Source of the DNA: Micrococcales bacterium
GTDB lineage: Bacteria > Actinomycetota > Actinomycetes > S36-B12
Length of the DNA: 10,563 nt
Reading direction: 5' to 3'
Assembly: GCA_002694095.1 (NCBI GenBank)
Contig: NZLD01000054.1
Location: 45,287 to 55,849, forward strand
Shown here piece after piece: positions 1 through 6,626 of this stretch. A model generated the notes under the pieces. The model was given only the letters and a program-made list of their open reading frames with translations, was not told where the DNA came from and ran no database searches. Position numbers and translations under genes: made by a program. Within the stretch, counting starts at the first letter, position 1, and the number at the start of each line of letters is the position of its first letter.

Positions 1-864
1 GCTCAGCAGATCGCGTCGATCCTGAAAGAAGAGGGCGTCGCGGGCATGCCGATCGGCGTCGACGTGATCGAGATGCCCATGCTTCGCGAGCTCGAGGCCG
101 CAGGTATCACAGTCAACGACGGCCAGCAGGTCATGTTGAACGCTCGACAGATCAAGAACAAGGACGAAATTCTGCTCCTGAGCCAAGCGGCTTCCATGGT
201 CGATGGCGTGTATCAGGATATTTCCGAAGCACTCAAGCCCGGTGTTCGCGAGAACGACATCGTCGCCCTCGCTACCCGCCGCCTGCTGGAGATGGGGTCG
301 GAGCATGTGGAGGCCATCAATTCCATCGCCGGCGAACGTTGTTCACCGCACCCCCACGTCTTCTCTGACCGCCTCATCCGACCCGGTGATCAGGCGTACT
401 TCGACATCATCCACGCCTTTAACGGCTACCGAACCTGTTACTACCGAACCTTCGCCGTTGGGCGCGCAACCAACGCCCACCGTGACGCGTATAAGAAGGC
501 CCGTGAGCTCATCGACTCGGCGATCGCCATGGTCAAGCCCGGTGTCACCACCGATCAGATTGCCGCTCTGTGGCCTACCGCCCAAGAGTTCGGCTTCTCG
601 TCCGAGATGGAGGCTTTCGGCCTGCAATTCGGGCACGGCCTCGGGCTCGGCCTACACGAGCGCCCCGTCATCAGTCGCTTGAACTCCTTGGAGAACCCCG
701 TCGAGATCGAGCCCGGGATGGTGTTCGCTCTGGAGACGTACTGGCCAGCCAACGACGGTCACTCTGCTGCACGCATCGAAGAAGAACTGGTCGTCACCGA
801 AACCGGTGCGGAATTGCTCACGCTCTTCCCCGCCGAGGAACTCTTCGTTACGAACCCGTACTAA
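1..864 (+). CDS. M24-family (creatinase / aminopeptidase P-like) hydrolase, 5' end cut off by the window
   Basis: The reading frame is open from the first base, so the start lies upstream; 287 residues are visible. Family members of about 380-400 aa have an N-terminal creatinase-type domain followed by the pita-bread catalytic domain. Here only the tail of the N-domain (about residues 1-50) and the whole catalytic domain remain. Recognisable M24 signatures are FDII with D135, GHGLGLGLHERP with H212, EPGMVFALE with E245 and ARIEEELVVTETG with E260. The position of the second metal-ligand Asp, 11 residues after D135 (the D in the usual sDxTRTF motif), reads TCYYRTF, giving Cys146. Four of five classical dimetal ligands are therefore kept and one is replaced. 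This argues against a standard Xaa-Pro peptidase and towards a creatinase-like or specialised C-N hydrolase. The substrate is unknown. Its stop overlaps the end of the convergent GntR gene by 17 bp. It points towards the E1/E2 genes and may belong to the same pathway. Confidence 0.88.
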   Translation, partial: AQQIASILKEEGVAGMPIGVDVIEMPMLRELEAAGITVNDGQQVMLNARQIKNKDEILLLSQAASMVDGVYQDISEALKPGVRENDIVALATRRLLEMGSEHVEAINSIAGERCSPHPHVFSDRLIRPGDQAYFDIIHAFNGYRTCYYRTFAVGRATNAHRDAYKKARELIDSAIAMVKPGVTTDQIAALWPTAQEFGFSSEMEAFGLQFGHGLGLGLHERPVISRLNSLENPVEIEPGMVFALETYWPANDGHSAARIEEELVVTETGAELLTLFPAEELFVTNPY

Positions 865-1513
865 AGATTTCCGGATGGCGCACGAGTTCCTTTCTCGTTC
901 GCCGAATGTGACCGAGTAGGTACAGCTCAGCGTCTTCGGCATCGCGTCGCTCCAGCGCTTCCATCAGAAGTCGGTGTTCTGCGTTCACGATCTGCGCCCG
1001 CCCTGACCCAGTAAGCGACATGAACGCTCGTCGGTAATGCTGTGTTGAGTTCCACAGCCGAACCACGGACAGCATCAGATGTTCATCGCTACAACCGGTG
1101 TAAGTCGCCATATGGAATTCCCGATCCAGTATCAAGAACTCCGTGACATCCACCCCTTGCTCGATTCTGCGTTGAATCTCCGAGATTTCGGCCAGGTCCG
1201 CTGAACTCAGTTTGGCCATGCTTTCCGATAGTGCAAGCGGCTCGAGGCGTTCGCGCATTCGATACAACGTCTCGACTTCACCTGGATCGAGCAATGGAAC
1301 TCGCGCACCCTTGTTCGGTTCGATCTGGACCAGGCCCTCGGCAGCCAATATGCGCAATGCTTCACGCACAGGCAGACGACTTCCGCCGAGGCGTTCGGCG
1401 ATATCTTCCTGGCGAAGGCGCTGCCCCGGGGCAATCGAGCCGTTCAATATGTCATCGCGCAGCGCCTGCGCTATGCGCGAACTCGCAGCGGACTCCGTCG
1501 ATGCATCGGACAT
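848..1513 (-). CDS. GntR-family transcriptional regulator, FadR/FCD subfamily
   Basis: A 221-aa protein of normal length for the FCD group of GntR regulators. Residues about 11-75 form the winged helix-turn-helix, with the typical run LRQEDIAERLGGSRLPVREA followed by the wing (LVQIEPNKGARV). Residues about 82-208 form the all-helical FCD effector domain. The likely metal or carboxylate-binding set of this fold is visible as D130 and H134 (LDREFH), H180 (NAEH) and H202 (GHIRRTR). FCD regulators usually sense small carboxylates and release DNA on binding, so a 2-oxoacid or a related acid would suit the adjacent dehydrogenase genes; that is inference. The gene starts 3 nt after the VOC stop and has only a weak Shine-Dalgarno, which suggests translational coupling. 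It probably controls the divergent promoter region through the TGGATCCA palindromes, including its own transcription. Confidence 0.93.
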   Translation of the reverse strand: MSDASTESAASSRIAQALRDDILNGSIAPGQRLRQEDIAERLGGSRLPVREALRILAAEGLVQIEPNKGARVPLLDPGEVETLYRMRERLEPLALSESMAKLSSADLAEISEIQRRIEQGVDVTEFLILDREFHMATYTGCSDEHLMLSVVRLWNSTQHYRRAFMSLTGSGRAQIVNAEHRLLMEALERRDAEDAELYLLGHIRRTRKELVRHPEIFSTGS

Positions 1514-1516
1514 GTT

Positions 1517-2020
1517 CTAGGCGAAGCGCTCGGGATCGTGGTCGAACGCTTTGCCGTTGGGGTATGACACCAGCTCGAATTGCATTCCCCACGGAGCAAG
1601 GAAATACACCCAGCGCTGACCCTCACTGGCGTTCTTGCTGACCGTAGGCTCCCCCAACACCGTGACGCCTTTGCTCTTCAGGTACTCGACTGCAGCATCG
1701 AGATCGTCAACGTACAGGGCCACATGGTGCCCTCCGATGTCCGAATTCTTGGGGACCTGTGTTTGCTGATCTGGAGCCTCGTACTCGAAGACCTCGAAGA
1801 CTGCTTGGCCGCCGAGCCGAAAGAAGTGAAGTCTGCGCATCACCGTCCGTGGGTGAACGTTCAGATGCTCGAGCATCCAGTCTGAATCTTCATGGACGAA
1901 AGGCCCCAGGGGATACATGTACTCGCATCCCAAGACGTTGACGAGGAAATCCTCCGCCTCCGCCAAATTGGGGACCGTGAAACCGATGTGATCCAGGCGT
2001 CGTACACCGGGCAGGGCCAT
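1517..2020 (-). CDS. VOC-superfamily (glyoxalase-fold) metalloenzyme
   Basis: A 167-aa protein made of two beta-alpha-beta-beta-beta modules, the standard layout of single-chain VOC enzymes (glyoxalase I, epimerases, dioxygenase-like proteins). Module 1 begins LDHIGFTVPNL and module 2 begins GGHHVALYVDDLDAAVEYL. The four expected metal ligands can be placed as H11, E76 (AVFEVFEY), H98 or H99, and E149 (WGMQFELVSYP), so it is probably an active metalloprotein. The ATG at 2020 is preferred because GGAAGGA stands 6 nt upstream and the protein then opens directly into the first strand. An in-frame TTG at 2059 would add 13 residues that do not look like the fold. It is followed after 3 nt by the GntR gene and lies divergent from the E1 gene. 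The reaction is not identifiable; isomerisation, epimerisation or ring cleavage of an intermediate feeding the dehydrogenase is possible. Confidence 0.9.
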   Translation of the reverse strand: MALPGVRRLDHIGFTVPNLAEAEDFLVNVLGCEYMYPLGPFVHEDSDWMLEHLNVHPRTVMRRLHFFRLGGQAVFEVFEYEAPDQQTQVPKNSDIGGHHVALYVDDLDAAVEYLKSKGVTVLGEPTVSKNASEGQRWVYFLAPWGMQFELVSYPNGKAFDHDPERFA

Positions 2021-2026
2021 GGCTGT

Positions 2027-2033
2027 TCCTTCC
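2027..2033 (-). promoter_or_regulatory. Ribosome binding site deciding the VOC start
   Basis: Read on the minus strand this is GGAAGGA, 6 nt before the ATG at 2020. No comparable site precedes the upstream in-frame TTG at 2059, so the shorter protein is chosen. Confidence 0.7.
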
Positions 2034-2050
2034 GTCGCGTCCCCCAAGTA

Positions 2051-2058
2051 TGGATCCA
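2051..2058. promoter_or_regulatory. Operator-like palindrome A (TGGATCCA)
   Basis: An 8-bp perfect palindrome centred at 2054.5. The flanks are less symmetric than in the other two copies. It lies next to the proposed -10 of the VOC-gntR transcript, where a bound repressor would block it. GntR/FCD regulators typically bind short palindromes of this size, so autoregulation is the likely role. Confidence 0.5.
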
Positions 2059-2117
2059 AAATAGCAATATTTCTCGTATATTTTCGAAATTTAGGTTGTT
2101 ATTGGATCCAATTTATG
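2058..2117. promoter_or_regulatory. AT-rich divergent promoter region between VOC-gntR and the E1-E2 genes
   Basis: This stretch of about 60 bp is roughly three-quarters A+T inside otherwise GC-rich DNA and lies between divergent genes. On the minus strand, TATTTT (2063-2058) would be a reasonable -10 for VOC-gntR, giving a leader of about 30 nt that includes the GGAAGGA site. On the plus strand, TATATT (2077-2082) is one -10 candidate and TTTATG (2112-2117) is another that would give a nearly leaderless E1 mRNA. A small palindrome TTTCGAAA sits at 2082-2089. The hexamers are weak matches chosen by eye, so the promoter location is far better supported than any individual hexamer or start site. 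Confidence 0.5.
2101..2112. promoter_or_regulatory. Operator-like palindrome B (ATTGGATCCAAT)
   Basis: A perfect 12-bp palindrome and the best copy of the three, centred at 2106.5 and 19 nt before the E1 start codon. Its centre is 52 bp from copy A, about five helical turns, so both would present to the same face of the DNA. It is the strongest candidate for the GntR operator controlling the E1-E2 genes. Confidence 0.6.
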
Positions 2118-2130
2118 CCACCCTGCCCCT

Positions 2131-4320
2131 ATGACTTCTCGAGCCAACCTCTCCCCCGAGGCTCCTTGGATCCAAATTTCCACGACGGAGCACGATTGGG
2201 ATGCGGCCGATCCCTCCCTACTCACCACGATGCTCAGCCAACTCGTTCTCATCCGGACCTTCGAAGAGGCGGCGCTCGAACTCGCTGCCGAGGGCAACAT
2301 CCACGGCCCCGCTCATTCAAGCATCGGTCAAGAGGGCGGTGCGGTTGGGTCGGTGTTGCCACTGACGAGTGCCGACACCGTCAACGGCTCCCATCGCGGC
2401 CATCATCAATTCATCGCCAAGGTCCTGGCTCACGTTGCTCCCCACGGCATCGATCCTCGGGAGGATTTCGCCGCGGACATTCGTGACGTGCTGCTCACCA
2501 CCATGGCCGAGATCTGCGGGCTCGACCGGGGTTTTAGCCACGGACGCGGTGGCTCGATGCACCTGCAGTGGGAGGAAGCAGGCGCCATCGGTACCAATGC
2601 GATCGTCGGCGGTGGTGTTCCACTCGCAGCCGGATCCGCCTGGGCCCACAAGCACGCCGACACAACGAATGTCGCCGTCACTTATTTCGGCGACGGCGCG
2701 GCCAACATCGGATCGACGCTGGAGACGTTCAACCTCGCAGCCGCCTGGGATCTGCCGTTGTGCTTCTTCGTCGAGAACAACCTGTATGCCGTCTCGACTC
2801 ACGTCTCTGAGGTCACCGGTGAGCCGCGATTGTCCGCCCGCGGCCCGGGATTTGGCATGGCAAGTTGGAAAGTCGACGGCATGGACCCGCTCGCTGTGTA
2901 CCTGACCATGCAAGACGCCCTTGAACACATGCGCAGTGGACGAGGACCGGCCTTGATCGAAGCCGACGTCTATCGCTTCTTCCACCAGAACGGGCCCTTC
3001 CCCGGAAGTGCGTTCCGCTACCGTTCCAAGGAGGAAGAGGCCGAGTGGCGAGCGCGGGATCCGATAGATCAGGTTGCCCGTCATCTGGTCCGGCGCGGGA
3101 TCATGAACGACGAGCAGGTCCAGAATGTCACCGCCCGAGCCAGGGATCTGATGGCCGGGATTCTGAGCGAACTGACCGAACCAGTTCCCGATGGGAAACC
3201 AGACGAGCGTCGGATCAAGCAATCAGAATGGCCCGACCCAGCCTTTGTGGATATCGGCGTTCGCGGAGATCTCAGCGAACTCGAGGGGCTGCGCTGGTCC
3301 GATCGTGAAGACTTCTCGGGGGAAACGGCCGAGGTCAAGTTCATCGACGCCGTAGCTGGGGTGATGAATCGTCGGATGGAAACCGACGATCGCATCGTGG
3401 TTCTCGGTGAGGACATCCACCGGCTCAATGGAGGGACGAATGGCGCTACCCGTGGACTGAAGGATCGCTTCCCCGATCGAATTCTGGGGACTCCAATCAG
3501 TGAGAACGCGTTCACGGGGCTCGGTGGCGGCATGGCGCTCGATGGTCGCTTTCGCCCAGTCATCGAGTTCATGTACGCGGACTTCATGTGGGTGGCCGCC
3601 GATCAGTTGTTCAATCAAATCGGTAAGGCCCGGCACATGTTCGGCGGAACCGGCGACGTACCCGTGGTCTTGCGCAGCAAAGTTGCTCAAGGAACGGGCT
3701 ACGGCTCCCAACACTCGATGGACCCCGCCGGTGTCTTCGTCACCAACCCCGGCTGGCGAATCGTGGCACCATCAAATCCCTTCGACTACGTGGGGCTGAT
3801 GAATACCGCATTGGCCTGCAACGACCCCATTGTCGTTCTCGAGCACGTCGACCTCTACACCAGTTCCGGAATGGGTCCCGTCGAGGACTACGACTACTAC
3901 CTGCCCGTCGGAAAAGCAGCCCTTCGTCGCTCCGGCGACGACGTCACCATCATCAGCTACCTCGCCATGACCAACTACGTGCTCCAGGCCCTCGACGAGG
4001 TCAACTCGGTCGCTGCGGACGTTATCGACCTTCGCTGGCTTGATCGCGCCAGCATCGACTGGGACACCATCGGCGAAAGCATCAAAAAGACGAACAACGT
4101 CCTCATCGCAGAGCAGGGTGCCCTCGGGACTTCCTACGGGGGATGGTTAGCCGACGAGATTCAGCGGCGATTCTTCGACTGGCTGGATCAACCCGTTCAA
4201 CGCGTGACCGGAGGCGAGGCATCCCCGAGCATCAGCAAGGTGCTCGAGCGCGCGGCCATTGCCCAGGATGAAGAAGTCGCCCACGCTCTCCGCGAGATGC
4301 TGGAGGTGACCCATGGCTGA
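2131..4320 (+). CDS. Fused E1 alpha-beta subunit of a thiamine-diphosphate 2-oxoacid (or acetoin-type) dehydrogenase
   Basis: A 729-aa protein joining the two halves of a heterotetrameric E1. The alpha part (about 30-310) has the HRGHH region (88-92), GRGGSMHL (138-145) and the thiamine-diphosphate/Mg motif running from GDG (187-189) to ENN (215-217). A linker of about 90 residues follows. The beta part (about 400-725) has VVLGEDI, SENAF with the expected catalytic Glu458, YGSQHS with H528 (525-529) and the transketolase C-terminal domain. E1 decarboxylates the 2-oxoacid (or cleaves acetoin) and transfers the acyl group to the lipoyl arm of E2. The alpha part resembles the pyruvate/acetoin type more than the branched-chain type, but the substrate cannot be fixed. 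The first ATG lacks a clear Shine-Dalgarno, so translation may be nearly leaderless. The next in-frame ATG (2230) has none either and would cut close to the first conserved helix. The gene overlaps the E2 gene by 8 bp. Confidence 0.92.
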   Translation: MTSRANLSPEAPWIQISTTEHDWDAADPSLLTTMLSQLVLIRTFEEAALELAAEGNIHGPAHSSIGQEGGAVGSVLPLTSADTVNGSHRGHHQFIAKVLAHVAPHGIDPREDFAADIRDVLLTTMAEICGLDRGFSHGRGGSMHLQWEEAGAIGTNAIVGGGVPLAAGSAWAHKHADTTNVAVTYFGDGAANIGSTLETFNLAAAWDLPLCFFVENNLYAVSTHVSEVTGEPRLSARGPGFGMASWKVDGMDPLAVYLTMQDALEHMRSGRGPALIEADVYRFFHQNGPFPGSAFRYRSKEEEAEWRARDPIDQVARHLVRRGIMNDEQVQNVTARARDLMAGILSELTEPVPDGKPDERRIKQSEWPDPAFVDIGVRGDLSELEGLRWSDREDFSGETAEVKFIDAVAGVMNRRMETDDRIVVLGEDIHRLNGGTNGATRGLKDRFPDRILGTPISENAFTGLGGGMALDGRFRPVIEFMYADFMWVAADQLFNQIGKARHMFGGTGDVPVVLRSKVAQGTGYGSQHSMDPAGVFVTNPGWRIVAPSNPFDYVGLMNTALACNDPIVVLEHVDLYTSSGMGPVEDYDYYLPVGKAALRRSGDDVTIISYLAMTNYVLQALDEVNSVAADVIDLRWLDRASIDWDTIGESIKKTNNVLIAEQGALGTSYGGWLADEIQRRFFDWLDQPVQRVTGGEASPSISKVLERAAIAQDEEVAHALREMLEVTHG
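2166..2175. promoter_or_regulatory. Operator-like palindrome C (TTGGATCCAA), inside the start of the E1 gene
   Basis: A perfect 10-bp palindrome centred at 2170.5, 64 bp (about six turns) from copy B. It falls in codons 12-15 of the E1 gene (Pro-Trp-Ile-Gln), before the conserved E1 alpha domain begins, so these codons could be shaped by the DNA-binding site. It could serve as an auxiliary or roadblock site for the same regulator. Confidence 0.45.
4302..4309 (+). promoter_or_regulatory. Strong ribosome binding site for the E2 gene, inside the end of E1
   Basis: GGAGGTGA sits within the last codons of the E1 gene, with its GGAGG core 6 nt before the ATG at 4313. It is much stronger than anything before E1 itself. 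It fixes the E2 start and suggests coupled but independently efficient E2 synthesis. Confidence 0.8.
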
Positions 4321-5605
4321 ACTCCTTCGCATGCCCGAAGTAGCCGCCGGAGCCTCGAGCGCCGTCTTGTCCCAATGGCCGACCGGTGTCGGCGCGTCTT
4401 TTTCCACCGGCGATGTCATCGCGATCATCGAGACCGACAAGGCCGTAGTCGATGTCGAGGCGGAAGCGGATGGAACCCTCGTACATCTGATCGCCACAGA
4501 AGGACAAGAGGTCACCATCGGTGACCCCATCGCCTTGATCGCGGCTCCGGGAGAGGATGTGGGGGACGTCGACGCGGTTCTCGCCAACCTCGGCGTCGAT
4601 TCAAACTCGGACAACAGCACGAATGCTGCTCCCCCGGCGGCTCCGGTTCCGTCCTCACCGGCCAACGATCCGGCGCCCGTTTCCACGGTGCTTGCCGAAG
4701 CGCCTACCGCCGAGGTCACGTCAGAGGCCGCTGTTCCAACCGGCCGGCTCTTCGTCAGTCCTATCGCCCGTCGACTCGCGAAAGAAGCAGGTATCGCGCT
4801 GGCCGGAATTGCAGGGACCGGACCCAACGGCCGCATCCGACGTCGCGACGTCGAAGCAGCAATTTCCGGAGCGCCATCGGCTACCCCTGCTTCCCCGGCA
4901 CCCTCCATCAGCAGTGCACCGGCCTCAGGTTTCGTGGATATCCCCCATTCGCGGCTGCGTCGCGCCATCGCCAATCGGCTTGTCGAGAGCAAGACGACGG
5001 CGCCACACTTCTACCTGCGGGGCTCAGCACAGGTCGACCGCCTCATGGCTCTGCGAGCCGAGATCAACGACGGCGAGGACGTTCGCGTCTCTGTCAACGA
5101 TCTGGTCATCAAGGCAGTGGCCGCAGCGATGGTTCGAGTTCCGGCGATGAACGTGATCTGGACAGCCGACGCCATTCGACAGTTCCACACCGTAGACATG
5201 GCGGTAGCCATCGCTACCGAGTCCGGGCTGGTGACGCCGGTACTACGCAACGTTGAGGACATGCCGGTTCGCCACATCGCCGCAACCACCAAGGACTATG
5301 CCGAGCGGGCACGCGCCGGAAGTCTGAAGCAGGCGGAACTCGAAGGGGGATCGACATCGGTCACCAACCTCGGAATGTTCGGCACCGAAGACTTCGACGC
5401 CATCATCAATCCGCCGCACGCCTCGATCCTGGCGGTCGGCGCAGCTAAGGAACAACCCATCGTGGCCGATGGACACGTCACGGTGGGCGCGGTGATGAAG
5501 GTGTCGCTTTCCGTCGACCACCGGCCTGTCGACGGCGCCACGGCTGCTGAGTGGATGCGGGAGCTCATTCGTCTGTTGGAGCAGCCGACGAAGATGCTCG
5601 CCTGA
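4313..5605 (+). CDS. Lipoyl-domain E2 acyltransferase of a 2-oxoacid dehydrogenase complex
   Basis: A 430-aa protein with the full E2 layout. An N-terminal lipoyl domain (about 1-80) carries the lipoylation site IETDKAVVD, with Lys43 as the swinging arm. An Ala/Pro/Ser-rich linker follows (about 100-145). The peripheral subunit-binding domain (about 146-184) reads VSPIARRLAKEAGI and GTGPNGRIRRRDVE. A second flexible linker (about 186-206) leads to the C-terminal catalytic domain (about 208-428), which has the signature VDHRPVDG with His403 and Asp407. It accepts the acyl group from E1 on lipoate and passes it to coenzyme A, and should form the core to which E1 and E3 dock. It has a single lipoyl domain and normal length, with no missing catalytic residue. 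No E3 gene follows, because the next gene is convergent 24 bp downstream. The acyl group transferred is unknown. Confidence 0.94.
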   Translation: MAELLRMPEVAAGASSAVLSQWPTGVGASFSTGDVIAIIETDKAVVDVEAEADGTLVHLIATEGQEVTIGDPIALIAAPGEDVGDVDAVLANLGVDSNSDNSTNAAPPAAPVPSSPANDPAPVSTVLAEAPTAEVTSEAAVPTGRLFVSPIARRLAKEAGIALAGIAGTGPNGRIRRRDVEAAISGAPSATPASPAPSISSAPASGFVDIPHSRLRRAIANRLVESKTTAPHFYLRGSAQVDRLMALRAEINDGEDVRVSVNDLVIKAVAAAMVRVPAMNVIWTADAIRQFHTVDMAVAIATESGLVTPVLRNVEDMPVRHIAATTKDYAERARAGSLKQAELEGGSTSVTNLGMFGTEDFDAIINPPHASILAVGAAKEQPIVADGHVTVGAVMKVSLSVDHRPVDGATAAEWMRELIRLLEQPTKMLA

Positions 5606-5629
5606 TCTGCGAAGGCATCCGCACACCGG

Positions 5630-6592
5630 TCACGGCGTGTCTGGGGTGAACGACGATCGATTTCTTGACGTGCCCACGGCTGTCAACGCGACGGCCCCGA
5701 AAGAAAGAAGCGCGCCCGCAATGAGCGGTCCGTCAACGACGTCGAGGATGACGACGTCGAGCACCAGCGCTCCCGTTAGCTGCCCCGCCGTCACCAGAAG
5801 ACTGATGGCCAATACACCTACTTTGCCCACCACCCAGGCCGTAGTGGCGATGAAGGTGGCGCCGATAATTCCCCCGAGGTAGAGCCACCACGGACCTGCG
5901 GGAAGTGGCTCGAGTGCACGCGCTCCCGTCGCAGTGATCATCAGCAGGGCCAACGTCAAGATGAAACTGCCCACAGCGAAGTTCGCCCAGGCGGCAGCCA
6001 TCGGTTCGCGAGAAATCGTTGTCAATCGCCCGTTGAGTGCCTGCTGAACGGCAACGCCGATGCCGGCAATGACACATAGCGCCACGGCGGGAGCGGACAG
6101 TGAGTCCTCCCCTGCTCGCCCAGAGACAGCGACGCCAACGGCGACGATGCCGATCATGGAGGAAGCCATACGCACAACGGATACCGGCTGTCTGCCGCGG
6201 GGGCCGAGCCCGACGGCATCCACTATCAGCGATGCGAGGTTCTGACCCGAGACCAACGCCACCGCAAAGAGTGCCACGCCGATGATGCCCACCGCGAAAC
6301 TCTGAGAAAAGATGAACAGGGCTCCGAAGACCCCTCCCGTTGCCCACCACCAGGGCATGGCACCGAATCGGAGTGCGGCAAGGAGGCGGACCATTCCGAA
6401 CCGGATACGCCTCACCGCTAGCCCTACAAGGGTCAACACGGTGAGCCCGACGGCGAAAGACACTACGGACGCATGGAGGCCACTGTCCAGAATCGTCCCG
6501 AGTGAGCCGTTGGCTCGGGACTGCACCGCCGTCAGAGAGCCGACCCCTGCGGCCGCCAACCACGGTATCCATGATCGAGCGCCACTATTCAT
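5630..6592 (-). CDS. DMT-superfamily membrane transporter of the YdcZ (DUF606) type, duplicated halves
   Basis: A 320-aa hydrophobic protein, probably with ten membrane helices, built from two homologous halves (about 18-157 and 175-308). Paired motifs show the duplication: QSRANGSLGTIL with SFAVG in half 1 against QQALNGRLTTIS with NFAVG in half 2. Likewise PWWWATGGVFGALFIF with SGQNLASLIVD matches PWWLYLGGIIGATFIA with TAGQLTGALVLD. This is the pattern of YdcZ-like members of the drug/metabolite transporter superfamily; many YdcZ proteins are single-repeat units of about 150 aa. ATG at 6592 is preferred, with AAGGG 8 nt upstream; an in-frame TTG at 6619 would add nine polar residues before the first helix. 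It starts 34 nt after purH and may be cotranscribed. The substrate is unknown and no link to purines is proven. Confidence 0.88.
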   Translation of the reverse strand: MNSGARSWIPWLAAAGVGSLTAVQSRANGSLGTILDSGLHASVVSFAVGLTVLTLVGLAVRRIRFGMVRLLAALRFGAMPWWWATGGVFGALFIFSQSFAVGIIGVALFAVALVSGQNLASLIVDAVGLGPRGRQPVSVVRMASSMIGIVAVGVAVSGRAGEDSLSAPAVALCVIAGIGVAVQQALNGRLTTISREPMAAAWANFAVGSFILTLALLMITATGARALEPLPAGPWWLYLGGIIGATFIATTAWVVGKVGVLAISLLVTAGQLTGALVLDVVILDVVDGPLIAGALLSFGAVALTAVGTSRNRSSFTPDTP

Positions 6593-6626
6593 GGACGCAG
6601 CCCTTGCACATTCATGCAATCAGTTA

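Noticed and set aside
1..864. Assignment of the M24 protein as DMSP lyase DddP or ectoine hydrolase
   Set aside because: Both are M24-fold enzymes with non-peptidase roles, but no diagnostic residue set is visible and no other ectoine or DMSP gene lies nearby. It is left as an unassigned M24 hydrolase.
2021..2059. Longer VOC protein starting at TTG 2059
   Set aside because: There is no ribosome site before the TTG, it would run through palindrome A, and GGAAGGA sits correctly before the ATG at 2020.
2317..3222. Long minus-strand open frame (301 codons) opposite the E1 gene
   Set aside because: It lies entirely within the well-supported E1 gene, its protein has no recognisable domain, and GC-rich DNA readily leaves such frames open.
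4147..4992. Minus-strand open frame of 281 codons opposite the E1/E2 junction
   Set aside because: Its product is a low-complexity Ala/Ser/Thr-rich shadow of the E2 linker region, and the E2 frame carries clear lipoyl and catalytic motifs.
5606..5645. Possible bidirectional terminator between E2 and the convergent transporter
   Set aside because: Only a short ACAC/GTGT pairing with a bulge can be drawn around 5623-5640, with no T-run. This is not enough to call a terminator.
5733..6572. 279-codon frame overlapping the transporter
   Set aside because: It is an Arg-rich out-of-frame translation of the transporter gene, whose own frame shows membrane helices and internal repeats.
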